64,000 nucleotides of DNA, from contig NZ_KB467824.1 of the NCBI RefSeq assembly GCF_000344615.1, forward strand, positions 4,810,367-4,874,366, read 5' to 3'. The translations under genes and the position numbers were made by a program. The notes beneath the pieces were generated by a model that saw only the letters and a list, made by a program, of their open reading frames with translations, had not been told where the DNA came from and searched no databases. Each line of letters begins with the position of its first letter. Positions within the stretch are counted from its first letter, which is position 1. Of the stretch, positions 53,518 through 63,306 are shown piece by piece. Source of the stretch: Janthinobacterium sp. CG3. Its GTDB lineage: Bacteria > Pseudomonadota > Gammaproteobacteria > Burkholderiales > Burkholderiaceae_D.

Positions 53518-54205
53518 ATTGCCCAACATTAGTGTCGAGCATCTGGACTTGCCGACGCTGGAGAAGCTGGAGCCGGCCAGCGTGTCGCGTCATGCGCCGC
53601 GCATCCTGCTGCTGTACGGCTCGTTGCGCGAGCGTTCGTTCAGCAAGCTGCTGACGCTGGAGGCCGAGCGCATCCTGCGGCATTTCGGCGCCGAGACGCG
53701 GGTGTTCGATCCGCACGGCTTGCCGATGGTCGATAGCGTGCCGGCCGACCATCCGAAGGTACAGGAGTTGCGCGCCTTGTCGGTCTGGTCGGAGGGGCAG
53801 GTGTGGTGCAGCCCGGAACGCCACGGCGCGATGACGGGTGTGTTCAAGTCGCAGATCGACTGGCTGCCGCTGGAGCTGGGTAGCCTGCGCCCCACCCAGG
53901 GCCGCACGCTGGCGGTAATGCAAGTGTCGGGCGGCTCGCAGTCGTTCAACGCAGTCAACGGCTTGCGGGTTCTCGGACGCTGGATGCGTATGGTGACGAT
54001 TCCGAACCAGTCCTCGGTGGCCAAGGCTTACCAGGAGTTCGACGAGGCCGGGCGCATGAAGCCGTCGGCGTATTACGAGCGCTTGGTTGATGTGATGGAA
54101 GAGTTGTACAAGTTCACCCTGATCATTCGCGACCGCTCCGATTATCTGACCAGCCGGTATAGCGAGCGCAAGGAGGCGCGGCCGCAATCCGTGGCGAAGC
54201 TGTGA
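53510..54205 (+). CDS. arsH: ArsH NADPH-dependent FMN reductase / organoarsenical oxidase
   Basis: 231 aa. Flavodoxin-like fold with the FMN phosphate motif [13 protein letters not shown], then [20 protein letters not shown] and [16 protein letters not shown], all diagnostic of ArsH. The ATG at 53510 overlaps the arsC stop. ArsH oxidises trivalent methyl- or aromatic arsenicals and can act as a quinone or metal reductase. It ends the operon; no arsB or acr3 follows. Confidence 0.93.
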   Translation: MDKLPNISVEHLDLPTLEKLEPASVSRHAPRILLLYGSLRERSFSKLLTLEAERILRHFGAETRVFDPHGLPMVDSVPADHPKVQELRALSVWSEGQVWCSPERHGAMTGVFKSQIDWLPLELGSLRPTQGRTLAVMQVSGGSQSFNAVNGLRVLGRWMRMVTIPNQSSVAKAYQEFDEAGRMKPSAYYERLVDVMEELYKFTLIIRDRSDYLTSRYSERKEARPQSVAKL

Positions 54206-54220
54206 TGGTGGGTGTTTATT

Positions 54221-54284
54221 AACCAAGCGCGTAACCCCGGGGCCAGGCTCCGTGGGGCTGCCCCCGGCTCGTTGCCGCTGGTTT
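54221..54284. repeat. Dispersed GGGTC-type repeat, copy 5, most complete
   Basis: Begins AACCAAGCGCGTAACCCC, has a GGGGCCAGGCTCC / GGGGCTGCCCCC centre and ends GGCTCGTTGCCGCTGGTT. The outer ends AACCA.GCG and CGCTGGTT are near inverted repeats, so the whole 64-bp unit is bounded by short inverted ends. It follows arsH. Confidence 0.75.
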
Positions 54285-54315
54285 AAAGCGGGGTTCCGGG
54301 CGCGCGGGCAACAAA

Positions 54316-54341
54316 AAAGGCGGCGCCACGGCGCCGCCTTT
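54316..54341 (-). terminator. Intrinsic terminator of ispB
   Basis: Perfect 12-bp stem AAAGGCGGCGCC/GGCGCCGCCTTT with a 2-base loop. On the minus strand it is followed by six T residues, 20 bp after the ispB stop. The plus-strand tail is weaker, so it mainly serves ispB. Confidence 0.9.
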
Positions 54342-54361
54342 CTTGTTGCCCGCGCCGGCGC

Positions 54362-55351
54362 TCAGTGGTTGCGGTCGACCGCGAATACGCACAGTTGCAG
54401 CAGCGCTTGCTTGTAGACGCTATCGGGGAGGTCGGCGACGGCGTCGGCGGCGCGGCGGGCCGCTGCTTCCGCCGCGCGCCGGGTGTAGTCGAGCGCGCCG
54501 CTGCTGGTGATGGCGGCCAGGATCGCGTCGAAGTGTTGTTCGTCGCCTTTTTCAATACAGGCGCGCACCAGTTCGCGCTGTTCCGGCGTGCCGTTTTCCA
54601 TCAGGTAGATCAGCGGCAGGGTCGGTTTGCCTTCGCGCAGGTCGTCGCCGACGTTCTTGCCGATTTCGGCGGCGTCGCCGGCGTAGTCGAGCACGTCGTC
54701 GATCAGCTGGAAGGCGGTACCCAGCGAGCGGCCGTATTCGCCGGCCGCGTCGATCTCGGCGTCGCTGGCGCCGGAGATCAGCGCGCCCAGTTGCGCCGCC
54801 GCCTCAAACAGCTTGGCGGTCTTGGAGCGTATCACTTGCAGGTAGTTGTCCTGGCTGACGTCGGGGTTGTGCATGTTGAGCAGCTGCAGCACTTCGCCTT
54901 CGGCGATCACGTTGGTGGCGTCCGACAGGATTTGCATCACGCGCATGTTGTCGAGCGTGACCATCATCTGGAACGAGCGCGAGTACAGGAAGTCGCCCAC
55001 CAGCACCGAGGCGGCGTTGCCGAACAGCGCGTTGGCGGTCTGGCGGCCGCGCCGCATCGACGATTCGTCGACGACGTCGTCGTGCAGCAGCGTGGCGGTG
55101 TGGATGAATTCGACGACCGCCGCCAGCTCGTGGTGGGCGGTTCCCTTATATGAATAGGCGTTGGCCACCAGCAGTACCAGCACCGGGCGGATGCGTTTGC
55201 CGCCGGCGCTGATGATGTATTCGGCGATCTGGTTCACGAGGCTGACCTCGGAATACAGTTTCTGCCGGATCACGGTGTTGACTGCCTCCATGTCGGTGGC
55301 GATCGAAAGGGCGATGGTGTTCTGGGTGGCGTTTTTGTGAGCGGCAGACAA
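54362..55351 (-). CDS. ispB: Octaprenyl (polyprenyl) diphosphate synthase
   Basis: 329 aa, trans-prenyltransferase family. First Asp-rich motif in LLHDDVVDESSMRRGR, second in FQLIDDVLDYAGD, and ISAGGKRIRPVLVLL near the N-terminus. It extends farnesyl diphosphate for the ubiquinone side chain. The start is a TTG at 55351; the next in-frame ATG would remove the conserved N-terminal helix. It is divergent from rplU, a common arrangement in betaproteobacteria. Confidence 0.93.
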   Translation of the reverse strand: MSAAHKNATQNTIALSIATDMEAVNTVIRQKLYSEVSLVNQIAEYIISAGGKRIRPVLVLLVANAYSYKGTAHHELAAVVEFIHTATLLHDDVVDESSMRRGRQTANALFGNAASVLVGDFLYSRSFQMMVTLDNMRVMQILSDATNVIAEGEVLQLLNMHNPDVSQDNYLQVIRSKTAKLFEAAAQLGALISGASDAEIDAAGEYGRSLGTAFQLIDDVLDYAGDAAEIGKNVGDDLREGKPTLPLIYLMENGTPEQRELVRACIEKGDEQHFDAILAAITSSGALDYTRRAAEAAARRAADAVADLPDSVYKQALLQLCVFAVDRNH

Positions 55352-55534
55352 GGCGAACCTGCAATAGACGTTAGGTGCGGCGATTATACGACATGGCTCG
55401 CGCCGCTGTGTTCACTGGCGGCCTCTTCGGGGTCTATATTGCTGTCTTGTCAGTATTTTTCACGTTTTTGGCTCGCCCGGCCCTGCCTTTCAAGTTGCCG
55501 ACATACCACGACAACCGGCGTTTGTGAATAGTTT

Positions 55535-55563
55535 TTGACGGATTTTCTCATCCCATGTATAAT
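55535..55563 (+). promoter_or_regulatory. Near-consensus sigma-70 promoter for rplU-rpmA
   Basis: TTGACG (55535-55540) and TATAAT (55558-55563) with exactly 17 bases between. Transcription would start near 55570, giving a 5' leader of about 75 bases before rplU. The rest of the 293-bp ispB-rplU gap holds no gene. Confidence 0.88.
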
Positions 55564-55644
55564 CGCCAGTTCTCCCGGTTGGGCACGGCTTGCCTGGTCC
55601 GGCTTAGAGAGAAATTCTTTCAACATTTGATGAGGTTTCAAATC

Positions 55645-55956
55645 ATGTACGCGGTCATAAAAACCGGTGGCAAACAATACAAAGTTGTCGCTGGCGAAAA
55701 ACTTAAAGTAGAACAGATACCGGCAGACATTGGTTCCGAAATCACCATCGATCAAGTACTCGCAGTAGGTGCGGGCGACACCATCAAGTTTGGTGCCCCA
55801 TTGGTCGAAGGTGCAACGGTACTGGTTACGGTTGTGGCGCATGGTCGCCATGATAAGGTCAAAATTTTCAAGATGCGTCGTCGTAAGCACTACCAAAAGC
55901 ATCAGGGCCATCGCCAGAATTTTACCGAAATCCAAATCGTTTCGATCAACGGCTAA
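55645..55956 (+). CDS. rplU: 50S ribosomal protein L21
   Basis: 103 aa, full length. Begins [20 protein letters not shown] and has the basic segment [20 protein letters not shown] near the C-terminus. It binds 23S rRNA. GAGG precedes the ATG at 55645. It lies 43 bp before rpmA and shows the lower-GC, highly expressed codon pattern of ribosomal genes. Confidence 0.98.
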   Translation: MYAVIKTGGKQYKVVAGEKLKVEQIPADIGSEITIDQVLAVGAGDTIKFGAPLVEGATVLVTVVAHGRHDKVKIFKMRRRKHYQKHQGHRQNFTEIQIVSING

Positions 55957-55999
55957 TTGCCGCTGTTTGAATTCATAATCAGCTATCAAGGAGTCTTAA

Positions 56000-56272
56000 A
56001 TGGCACATAAAAAGGGCGGCGGCACAACGCGCAACGGCCGTGATTCAGAATCAAAACGCCTGGGCGTTAAGGTTTACGGCGGCCAAGCTATCAACGCTGG
56101 CGGCATCATCATTCGTCAACGCGGCACGCCAGTGCGCGCCGGCGAAGGTGTTGGCATGGGCAAGGACCACACTCTGTTCGCGTTGATCGCAGGCAAAGTC
56201 AAGTTCATCGTTCGTGGCGCAAAATCGCACCAGTTCGTTACCGTTGTACCGAACGAAGCAGTACCAGCGTAA
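56000..56272 (+). CDS. rpmA: 50S ribosomal protein L27
   Basis: 90 aa. Begins [20 protein letters not shown], the L27 signature whose N-terminal tail reaches the peptidyl-transferase centre; there is no Firmicute-type N-terminal extension. AAGGAG lies six bases before the ATG. It is co-transcribed with rplU and followed by a hairpin with a T-run. Confidence 0.98.
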   Translation: MAHKKGGGTTRNGRDSESKRLGVKVYGGQAINAGGIIIRQRGTPVRAGEGVGMGKDHTLFALIAGKVKFIVRGAKSHQFVTVVPNEAVPA

Positions 56273-56297
56273 TACTTACCGTATTCGCATAGTGTAA

Positions 56298-57473
<1,176 letters not shown>

Positions 57474-57855
57474 ATGTAGCAGATACGTCAAAAGAACCAG
57501 CGGCGAAGAGCTGGCGCCAAGGCGAGAAGGTCGGACCCCGAGGGGCCGGCCCAGGCATTACGTCGCTGGTTTTACTCCGGTATTCACCGGAGCCTCATTC
57601 TCAATGGTGTGGCCGGCTACCGCCGCCCACCCATGGCGGGGCTGGTCCGCTTACCGCCGGCCCGCTTGCGCTGGCGCAAGGCGCGGCGCACAGCCGGCCG
57701 CGGCGATGTCACAGCAATGTTCGTCCTGGCGCAGCCGCCCGGCCGTGTGTTCGCGGCCCCTGGAGCGGCATGCCCGGGTTTTTTGTTAGTCATGCGCGGG
57801 GTGATAGGGCCTGCTGGCGTTGCGCCCCGCGACTTGAGATAAGAGCCGCCGCATC
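57474..57855 (+). other. 382-bp intergenic region obgE-proB with dispersed repeat copy 6
   Basis: Holds a repeat unit from AACCAGCG (57495-57502) to CGCTGGTT (57564-57571), an exact 8-bp inverted end pair, with GGTCGGACCCC and GGGGCCGGCCC inside. It is the reverse-oriented counterpart of the 54221 copy. The rest is GC-rich without a supported gene; a proB promoter should lie here but none is obvious. Confidence 0.6.
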
Positions 57856-58974
57856 ATGAAATCCGTCATTCAAAAAGCTAGCCGCATCATCATCAAAGTC
57901 GGCTCCTCGCTGGTTACCAACGACGGCAGCGGCCTGGACCACGCCGCCATCGCGCGCTGGGCCGTGCAGATCGCCGGCTTGCGCGCGCTCGGCAAGGAAG
58001 TCGTACTGGTCAGCTCCGGCGCCATCGCCGAGGGCATGTTGCGCCTGGGCTTCGAACGCCGCCCCACCGATATCCACGAATTGCAGGCTTGCGCCGCCGT
58101 CGGCCAGATGGGCCTGGCGCAAATCTACGAAACCAGTTTCCGCGCCCACGGGCTGGGCACCGCCCAGGTGCTGCTGACCCACGCCGACTTGGCCGACCGC
58201 GAACGCTACCTGAACGCGCGCTCGACGCTGACAACTTTGCTGCGCCTGGGCGTGGTGCCGATCATCAACGAGAACGACACCGTCGTCACCGATGAAATCA
58301 AGTTCGGCGACAACGACACGCTGGGCGCGCTGGTGGCCAATCTGATCGAGGCCGACGCCCTGATCATCCTGACCGACCAGCACGGCCTGTTCTCGGCCGA
58401 TCCGCGCAAGGACCCGAACGCCTATCTGATCACGCAGGCGCAGGCGGGCGACCCGGCGTTGGAGGCGATGGCCGGCGGCGCCGGCACCAGCATCGGCCGC
58501 GGCGGCATGCTGACCAAGATCCTGGCGGCCAAGCGCGCCGCCAAGTCGGGCGCCCACACCATCATCGCCTGGGGCCGCGACAGCGACGTGCTGACCCGCC
58601 TGGCCGAGGGCGAGGCGATCGGCACCGAGTTGACGGCGCAGACCGGCCAGTTGACCGCGCGCAAGCAGTGGATGGCCGACCATTTGCACACGGCCGGCAA
58701 GGTCGTGCTCGACGCCGGCGCGGTGCAGAAGCTGACGCAGGAGGGCAAGTCGCTGCTGCCGATCGGCGTCGTCGACGTCAAGGGCGAGTTCGGCCGCGGC
58801 GCCGTCATCACCTGCATCGGCGAGGACGGCCACGCGGTGGCGCGCGGCCTGTCGAACTACACCAGCGCCGAGGCGCGGCGTATCATGCGCCGGCCGTCGG
58901 CCGAGATCGAAGCGATCCTGGGCTTCCTGGAAGGCCCGGAGCTGGTGCATCGCGACAACATGGTCTTGCTTTGA
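57856..58974 (+). CDS. proB: Glutamate 5-kinase
   Basis: 372 aa, the full-length form. Amino-acid-kinase domain ([78 protein letters not shown]) to about residue 260, then a C-terminal PUA domain ([20 protein letters not shown]). It phosphorylates glutamate for proline synthesis and is normally feedback-inhibited by proline. proA is not adjacent. A strong terminator follows. Confidence 0.97.
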   Translation: MKSVIQKASRIIIKVGSSLVTNDGSGLDHAAIARWAVQIAGLRALGKEVVLVSSGAIAEGMLRLGFERRPTDIHELQACAAVGQMGLAQIYETSFRAHGLGTAQVLLTHADLADRERYLNARSTLTTLLRLGVVPIINENDTVVTDEIKFGDNDTLGALVANLIEADALIILTDQHGLFSADPRKDPNAYLITQAQAGDPALEAMAGGAGTSIGRGGMLTKILAAKRAAKSGAHTIIAWGRDSDVLTRLAEGEAIGTELTAQTGQLTARKQWMADHLHTAGKVVLDAGAVQKLTQEGKSLLPIGVVDVKGEFGRGAVITCIGEDGHAVARGLSNYTSAEARRIMRRPSAEIEAILGFLEGPELVHRDNMVLL

Positions 58975-58988
58975 TTGTTTAGCTGTTG

Positions 58989-59020
58989 AAAAAAACGCGC
59001 GCCATCGGCGCGCGTTTTTT
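58989..59020. terminator. Bidirectional intrinsic terminator between proB and the VOC gene
   Basis: Perfect stem AAAAAACGCGCGCC/GGCGCGCGTTTTTT around ATC. A-run on one side and T-run on the other let it serve both proB (plus) and the convergent VOC gene (minus, stop at 59046). Confidence 0.93.
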
Positions 59021-59045
59021 ATGCGGCGGCGTTTTAAAGGGCGTG

Positions 59046-59438
59046 TCAGGCGCCCATCGGCGTGCACAGTTCGACCAGGCTGCCGTCCGGGCAGCGTACG
59101 TAGGACACCACCTGGCCCCATGGTTTGGCGGTGGGCGCGGCCACTTCGGTGGCGCCGGCGGCCAGCGCGGTGCGGTGCGCTTGGGCGACGTCTTCGGTGA
59201 CCAGGGCGATTTCGACGCCAAGCGGCTTGTCGGAGGCGCTGGCGCGGACGTGGCCGGCGGGGAAATTCAGCTCGCCTAGCTCGTGCGCGGCGAACGCCAG
59301 CGTCGTCGCGCCGGTTTCCAGTTCGCCGTAGGTGCCGGAATCGTGCAGGAAGCGGCGTGGCAGGCCGAAGGCCGTTTCGTAGAAGGAAAGGGAGGCGGCG
59401 ACGTCGGGGACGTAGACGATGGTGTAGCCGAACTTCAT
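59046..59438 (-). CDS. VOC-family (glyoxalase/bleomycin-resistance fold) protein
   Basis: 130 aa. Two beta-alpha-beta-beta-beta modules: MKFGYTIVYVPDVAASLSFY at the N-terminus and GVEIALVTEDVAQAHRTALA in the middle, ending DPGDG-like RCPDGSLVELCTP, where Glu is a usual metal ligand. GGAG seven bases upstream supports the ATG at 59438 rather than one 30 bases earlier. Substrate unknown. Confidence 0.87.
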   Translation of the reverse strand: MKFGYTIVYVPDVAASLSFYETAFGLPRRFLHDSGTYGELETGATTLAFAAHELGELNFPAGHVRASASDKPLGVEIALVTEDVAQAHRTALAAGATEVAAPTAKPWGQVVSYVRCPDGSLVELCTPMGA

Positions 59439-59549
59439 GCTTGAACTCCAGTGGGGGACGGCGTGCAATATTACCTCAATTGCAATGCCACCGCCAGCAA
59501 GCCGGGTGGCAAAGCCGATGGGGGCGCGACGCCGGACCTGCCGAGGCCG

Positions 59550-61508
59550 CTATTGGCTGGTGCAGGCCAGTTCGCCATTCTGGTCGAGGTATTCCGCCAC
59601 ATTCGCCGTTTTGTTGATGTCGAGAATGGCCAGCGCCTGGCTTGCCGCGCCCTTGGCGCCGATCTCATTGGTCAGCACATACAGTTGCTTATCGTCCGCC
59701 GAGAAGCGGATGCCGCCGATGCCGCCCTTCACCGGGTAAACGCCGACGGTCGTTTGCGTGCGCACTTTGACCAGGCGAACATAATTCCTTGCCGGCGCGG
59801 CCAGCGCGATCAGCGTGCCCGCCGGGTTGACGTCAAGCTGGGTTTCTTCCATTTTCCCACAGAACGACAGGATGTTTTTCGAGGTTTTTGTCTTCAGGTT
59901 GATGGCGTCCAGCCCCTGGAAACCGGCGACCCAGGCCGACGATGTTTTCGGGAAAAAGAAGCCGGCGCGAAACAGATTATCGTCGCCCAAGGGGAGTTCT
60001 TGTTTTACCGTCATGCTGGCGGTATCGATCACGCTGAGCGCATTTGTGACGGGGTTGACCACCCATACTTCCTTGTCGTCGTTGGCCAGCCACAGCTCCG
60101 ACGGCGCGAAGAAGCTGTGTTGCAAGGGGCCGCCTGGCAGAGCCAAGGGGTTGCCGATGACCTTGTTGCTGCCCAGGTCCAGTTGCGTCACGCTATTGGA
60201 GCGCGTATTCAGCACATACGCGCGCTGGCCGTTGCCGGACACCTTGACGCTGCGCGGCCCTTGGTCGAGCGGGATGGCGGTGACGACCTTGTTTTGCCGT
60301 ACATCGATCACGGTCACGAGGTTGTCCATGATCGACGTGACGTAGGCAAAATGTTCGTCCGGGCTCAGCGCGATGGCATGGGCGCCGCGGTCTTGCTGGC
60401 AGTCGTGCCAACCGCAGTCGTCCGAGACGGGCTTGGGCGACGGGTGCGCCAGCGTTGCAATGAGTTTTTTCGTTCCCAGATCCATAATCGAAAGAAGGTT
60501 GCTCTCGTCCCCGACCAGGTACAGGCGCTTGCCGTCCTTGCTCAGGACCATGGCCCGGGTCAGCTTGCCAATCGGCGCCAGCGTACCGGCAGCTGTTGTT
60601 TCGTCGACCGGCGCCGGGGCGGTTTTCAAATCCTGGGCGATCTCCTGGGCTCTGTTGGCCTGGGCTCCGGCGGCGGTTTTTTTCTGCTGTGCCTCCAGTA
60701 TTTCGTCCGCGACCTGGGTGTGCAGTTTCAACAGTTCGGCCGACGGCGTCGTGGTCGTCGCGTAGTACAGCAGGGCCAGGCTGCCGACCACCACGGCGAG
60801 GCTGGCGACGCCGCGCTTGAGGCGCTGCTGATTGTCGCCCGCCAGCGCCAAGCCGCCGCCGATCACCGCCCCGGCGAGCAAGCCGCCGATATGGCAGGCG
60901 TTGTCGACACCGGTGCCGGCAAAACCCATGACCAGGTTGATCCCGATGGTTTGCGCGAACGCGCCGCGCATGCCGCCGTAGCCGACCGGGTTGTTGTTCT
61001 GGTCCACCTCGTCGAGCACCAGCGAGCGCGCCAGAAACGCCCCCGAGATACCCATCAGGGCGCCGGAGGCGCCGGCCGCGACCACCAGTTGCAGTTCGGA
61101 CTGGCTGGCAATTTGGCCGAAAATCGATACCGATACCGACGTGACTTTATGTTGCGCATACCACAGCGCGCTGGCCAGGCTGCCGAACAAACCGGATATC
61201 AGATAGATCAGCATAAACTTCACCGAGCCGAAAGCGCGCTCGACGATCGGGCCGCACATCAGCAGCATGTACATATTCAGCGCGAGGTGGATGAGGCCGA
61301 TATGCAGGAACATGCTGGTAAAGAGACGCCAGGATTCGCCCGCCATCGTCAGCGGCGCCAGATTCGCGCCCCATTCGATCATATCCATCGTCTCCGGCGA
61401 CATCGCGTCGACGCCTTTGACTAGTTGCAGGATATATAAAGCGATATTGATCGTCATTAAAACGAGGAACGTTCTCAGATAGAGAGCGGGGCGGACGTCG
61501 GTTTTCAT
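59550..61508 (-). CDS. Rhomboid intramembrane serine protease fused to a YVTN-type beta-propeller
   Basis: 652 aa from the ATG at 61508; a TTG seven codons upstream is possible. The six-helix rhomboid core spans about 10-235: WRLFTSMFLHIGLIHLALNM, the nucleophile AGASGALMGI (Ser148) and the partner His206 in NACHIGGLLAGAVIG. A seventh TM at about 245-260 and a coiled linker precede about 350 residues of repeated blades (KDGKRLYLVGDESNLLSIMD, DEHFAYVTSIMDNLVTVIDV, NGQRAYVLNTRSNSVTQLDL). Rhomboids cut membrane proteins; the propeller may present or sense substrates (inference). Confidence 0.85.
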   Translation of the reverse strand: MKTDVRPALYLRTFLVLMTINIALYILQLVKGVDAMSPETMDMIEWGANLAPLTMAGESWRLFTSMFLHIGLIHLALNMYMLLMCGPIVERAFGSVKFMLIYLISGLFGSLASALWYAQHKVTSVSVSIFGQIASQSELQLVVAAGASGALMGISGAFLARSLVLDEVDQNNNPVGYGGMRGAFAQTIGINLVMGFAGTGVDNACHIGGLLAGAVIGGGLALAGDNQQRLKRGVASLAVVVGSLALLYYATTTTPSAELLKLHTQVADEILEAQQKKTAAGAQANRAQEIAQDLKTAPAPVDETTAAGTLAPIGKLTRAMVLSKDGKRLYLVGDESNLLSIMDLGTKKLIATLAHPSPKPVSDDCGWHDCQQDRGAHAIALSPDEHFAYVTSIMDNLVTVIDVRQNKVVTAIPLDQGPRSVKVSGNGQRAYVLNTRSNSVTQLDLGSNKVIGNPLALPGGPLQHSFFAPSELWLANDDKEVWVVNPVTNALSVIDTASMTVKQELPLGDDNLFRAGFFFPKTSSAWVAGFQGLDAINLKTKTSKNILSFCGKMEETQLDVNPAGTLIALAAPARNYVRLVKVRTQTTVGVYPVKGGIGGIRFSADDKQLYVLTNEIGAKGAASQALAILDINKTANVAEYLDQNGELACTSQ

Positions 61509-61716
61509 TAGCTGGGATTTTTCCGTCAAGATGGCGCGATTGCATTCGCGCGAAAGCCAGTTCGCGCGCGTACGCGAAAACTTTAATACATTGGCAACAA
61601 TGCTGAAGCGCCAGAGTGTATCGGATTTACGCGCGGCACCGCGCCCTTCAGGACAAATATCGTCGCCGACGGTGCAGCCGTTCCAGTGTTGCCCTGAATA
61701 CGCGATGGTGCGCGCC

Positions 61717-62364
61717 TTATACCTGCTGCGGGGTGGCCGATTTCGACTTGTAGTCGCACAGGTCGGCGATCATGCAGTTCCAGCATTGCGGTTTGCGCGC
61801 CACGCAGGTGTAGCGCCCGTGCAGTATCAACCAGTGGTGGGCGTCGAGCAGGAATTGCTTGGGCACGAATTGGAGCAGCTTCTGCTCGACGATCTCGACG
61901 GTCTTGCCGGGCGCGATGCCGGTGCGGTTGGACACGCGGAAAATATGCGTGTCGACCGCCATGGCTATTTCGCCGAAGGCGGTGTTGAGCACAACGTTGG
62001 CGGTCTTGCGGCCGACCCCGGGCAGTTCCACCAGCTGTTCGCGGGTGCGCGGCACCTCGCCGCCGTATTGCTCGACCAGGATGCGGCAGGTGGCGATGAC
62101 GTTCTTGGCCTTGTTCGGATACAGGCCGATGGTCTGGATGTAGCCCTTCAACTCTTCCAGCCCCAGCGCCAGGATCGCCGCCGGGGTGTTGGCGACCGGG
62201 TACAGCAGGCGCGTGGCCTTGTTGACGCCGACGTCGGTGGACTGGGCCGACAACAGCACGGCGATCAGCAATTCAAACGGCGTGCTGTATTCCAACTCCG
62301 TCATGGGTTTTGGGTTGGCGGCGCGGAAACGGGTGAAGATTTCCAGGCGCTTGGCGGCGTTCAC
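61717..62364 (-). CDS. nth: Endonuclease III
   Basis: 215 aa. Helix-hairpin-helix [17 protein letters not shown] with the catalytic Lys in it, the catalytic Asp in [12 protein letters not shown], and the C-terminal [4Fe-4S] loop C-x6-C-x2-C-x5-C ([17 protein letters not shown]). It removes oxidised pyrimidines and nicks the abasic site. The GTG start at 62364 overlaps the rnfB stop by four bases, a pairing conserved in betaproteobacteria. A 188-bp gap to the rhomboid gene holds nothing I recognise. Confidence 0.96.
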   Translation of the reverse strand: MNAAKRLEIFTRFRAANPKPMTELEYSTPFELLIAVLLSAQSTDVGVNKATRLLYPVANTPAAILALGLEELKGYIQTIGLYPNKAKNVIATCRILVEQYGGEVPRTREQLVELPGVGRKTANVVLNTAFGEIAMAVDTHIFRVSNRTGIAPGKTVEIVEQKLLQFVPKQFLLDAHHWLILHGRYTCVARKPQCWNCMIADLCDYKSKSATPQQV

Positions 62365-63050
62365 GCGTCGCCCTTCGGTTCGGCGGCCTTGGCGCGGGCG
62401 CGCTCCATCGCCGCGGCGATGATGGCGCGCTTGCGTTCCTTCTCGGCGATTTCGGCATCCGTGTTGCCCGGCTCGGCGATGACCGCCTTCATTTTTTCAA
62501 GCGCCTTGGCGGCCAGGCGCGCGTCGTTTTCGGCGCGCTCGCGCTGCAGGCGCATGCCGCGCAAGTCGTGCCGTTGGCGCGCGGCGGCGGCCTGTTCCCC
62601 GCTCCAGGCGTTCCAGCCGGTCCGCTCGTCGGTCACCGGGTACATCACGATGCAATCGACCGGGCAGGGCGCCACGCACAGGTCGCAACCGGTGCACAGG
62701 CTCGGGACGATGGTGTGCATGTGCTTGGCCGCGCCGATGATGGCGTCGACCGGACAGGCCTGGATGCACAGCGTGCAGCCGATACACAAAGCCTCGTCGA
62801 TGAAGGCGACCGGGCGCGACCGCTCGAAGCCGTGTACCGGGTTCAGCGGGATGACCTTGCGCCCCAGCATCCCGGCCAGCCGCGCCACCCCCTCCAGGCC
62901 GCCCGGCGGACACTGGTTGATGTCGGCGGCGCCGGCGGCGATGGCCTCGGCGTAGGGGCGGCAGCCGTCAAAGCCGCATTTGGTGCATTGCGTCTGCGGC
63001 AGCAGGTCTTCGATCTGGTCGGCGAGGGAGCGGTGGTCTGGTTGCGGCAC
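62361..63050 (-). CDS. rnfB: RnfB-like electron-transport ferredoxin subunit
   Basis: 229 aa, GTG start at 63050. An N-terminal Fe-S domain ([20 protein letters not shown], with a final Cys in NQCPPGG) and two [4Fe-4S] motifs ([28 protein letters not shown]), then a charged helical tail of about 80 residues. The N-terminal membrane anchor of full RnfB is absent, and no other rnf gene is adjacent. Coupled to nth by a GTGA overlap. It may supply electrons to a cluster or reductase rather than form a complete Rnf complex. Confidence 0.88.
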   Translation of the reverse strand: MPQPDHRSLADQIEDLLPQTQCTKCGFDGCRPYAEAIAAGAADINQCPPGGLEGVARLAGMLGRKVIPLNPVHGFERSRPVAFIDEALCIGCTLCIQACPVDAIIGAAKHMHTIVPSLCTGCDLCVAPCPVDCIVMYPVTDERTGWNAWSGEQAAAARQRHDLRGMRLQRERAENDARLAAKALEKMKAVIAEPGNTDAEIAEKERKRAIIAAAMERARAKAAEPKGDA

Positions 63051-63306
63051 GGTGATCTTCGGGGCGGTAAAACCTCATTATCCAATATATGGGTGCGGCT
63101 TATGCAAAAAACCATGGCGCGCTGTCGGACTATCGGCGAAAGCGGGCGTGGCCGGCGCCGGTGTGGCGCAATTGCCGGTTTTTCAGCGTATTTCCCGTTT
63201 GTATACAAGATGCGGACAAACAACTTTGAAAACGGTATCGTTTATGGGACGATGTTTCCTACTATCGAGGAAGAGGCGATCCGCTGATGTGTTTGGGAGC
63301 CAGCAA

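Noticed and set aside
57604..57842. Short open frames between obgE and proB
   Set aside because: Composition is Pro/Arg/Ala-rich without ribosome sites or family similarity; the region is better explained as a repeat plus non-coding DNA.
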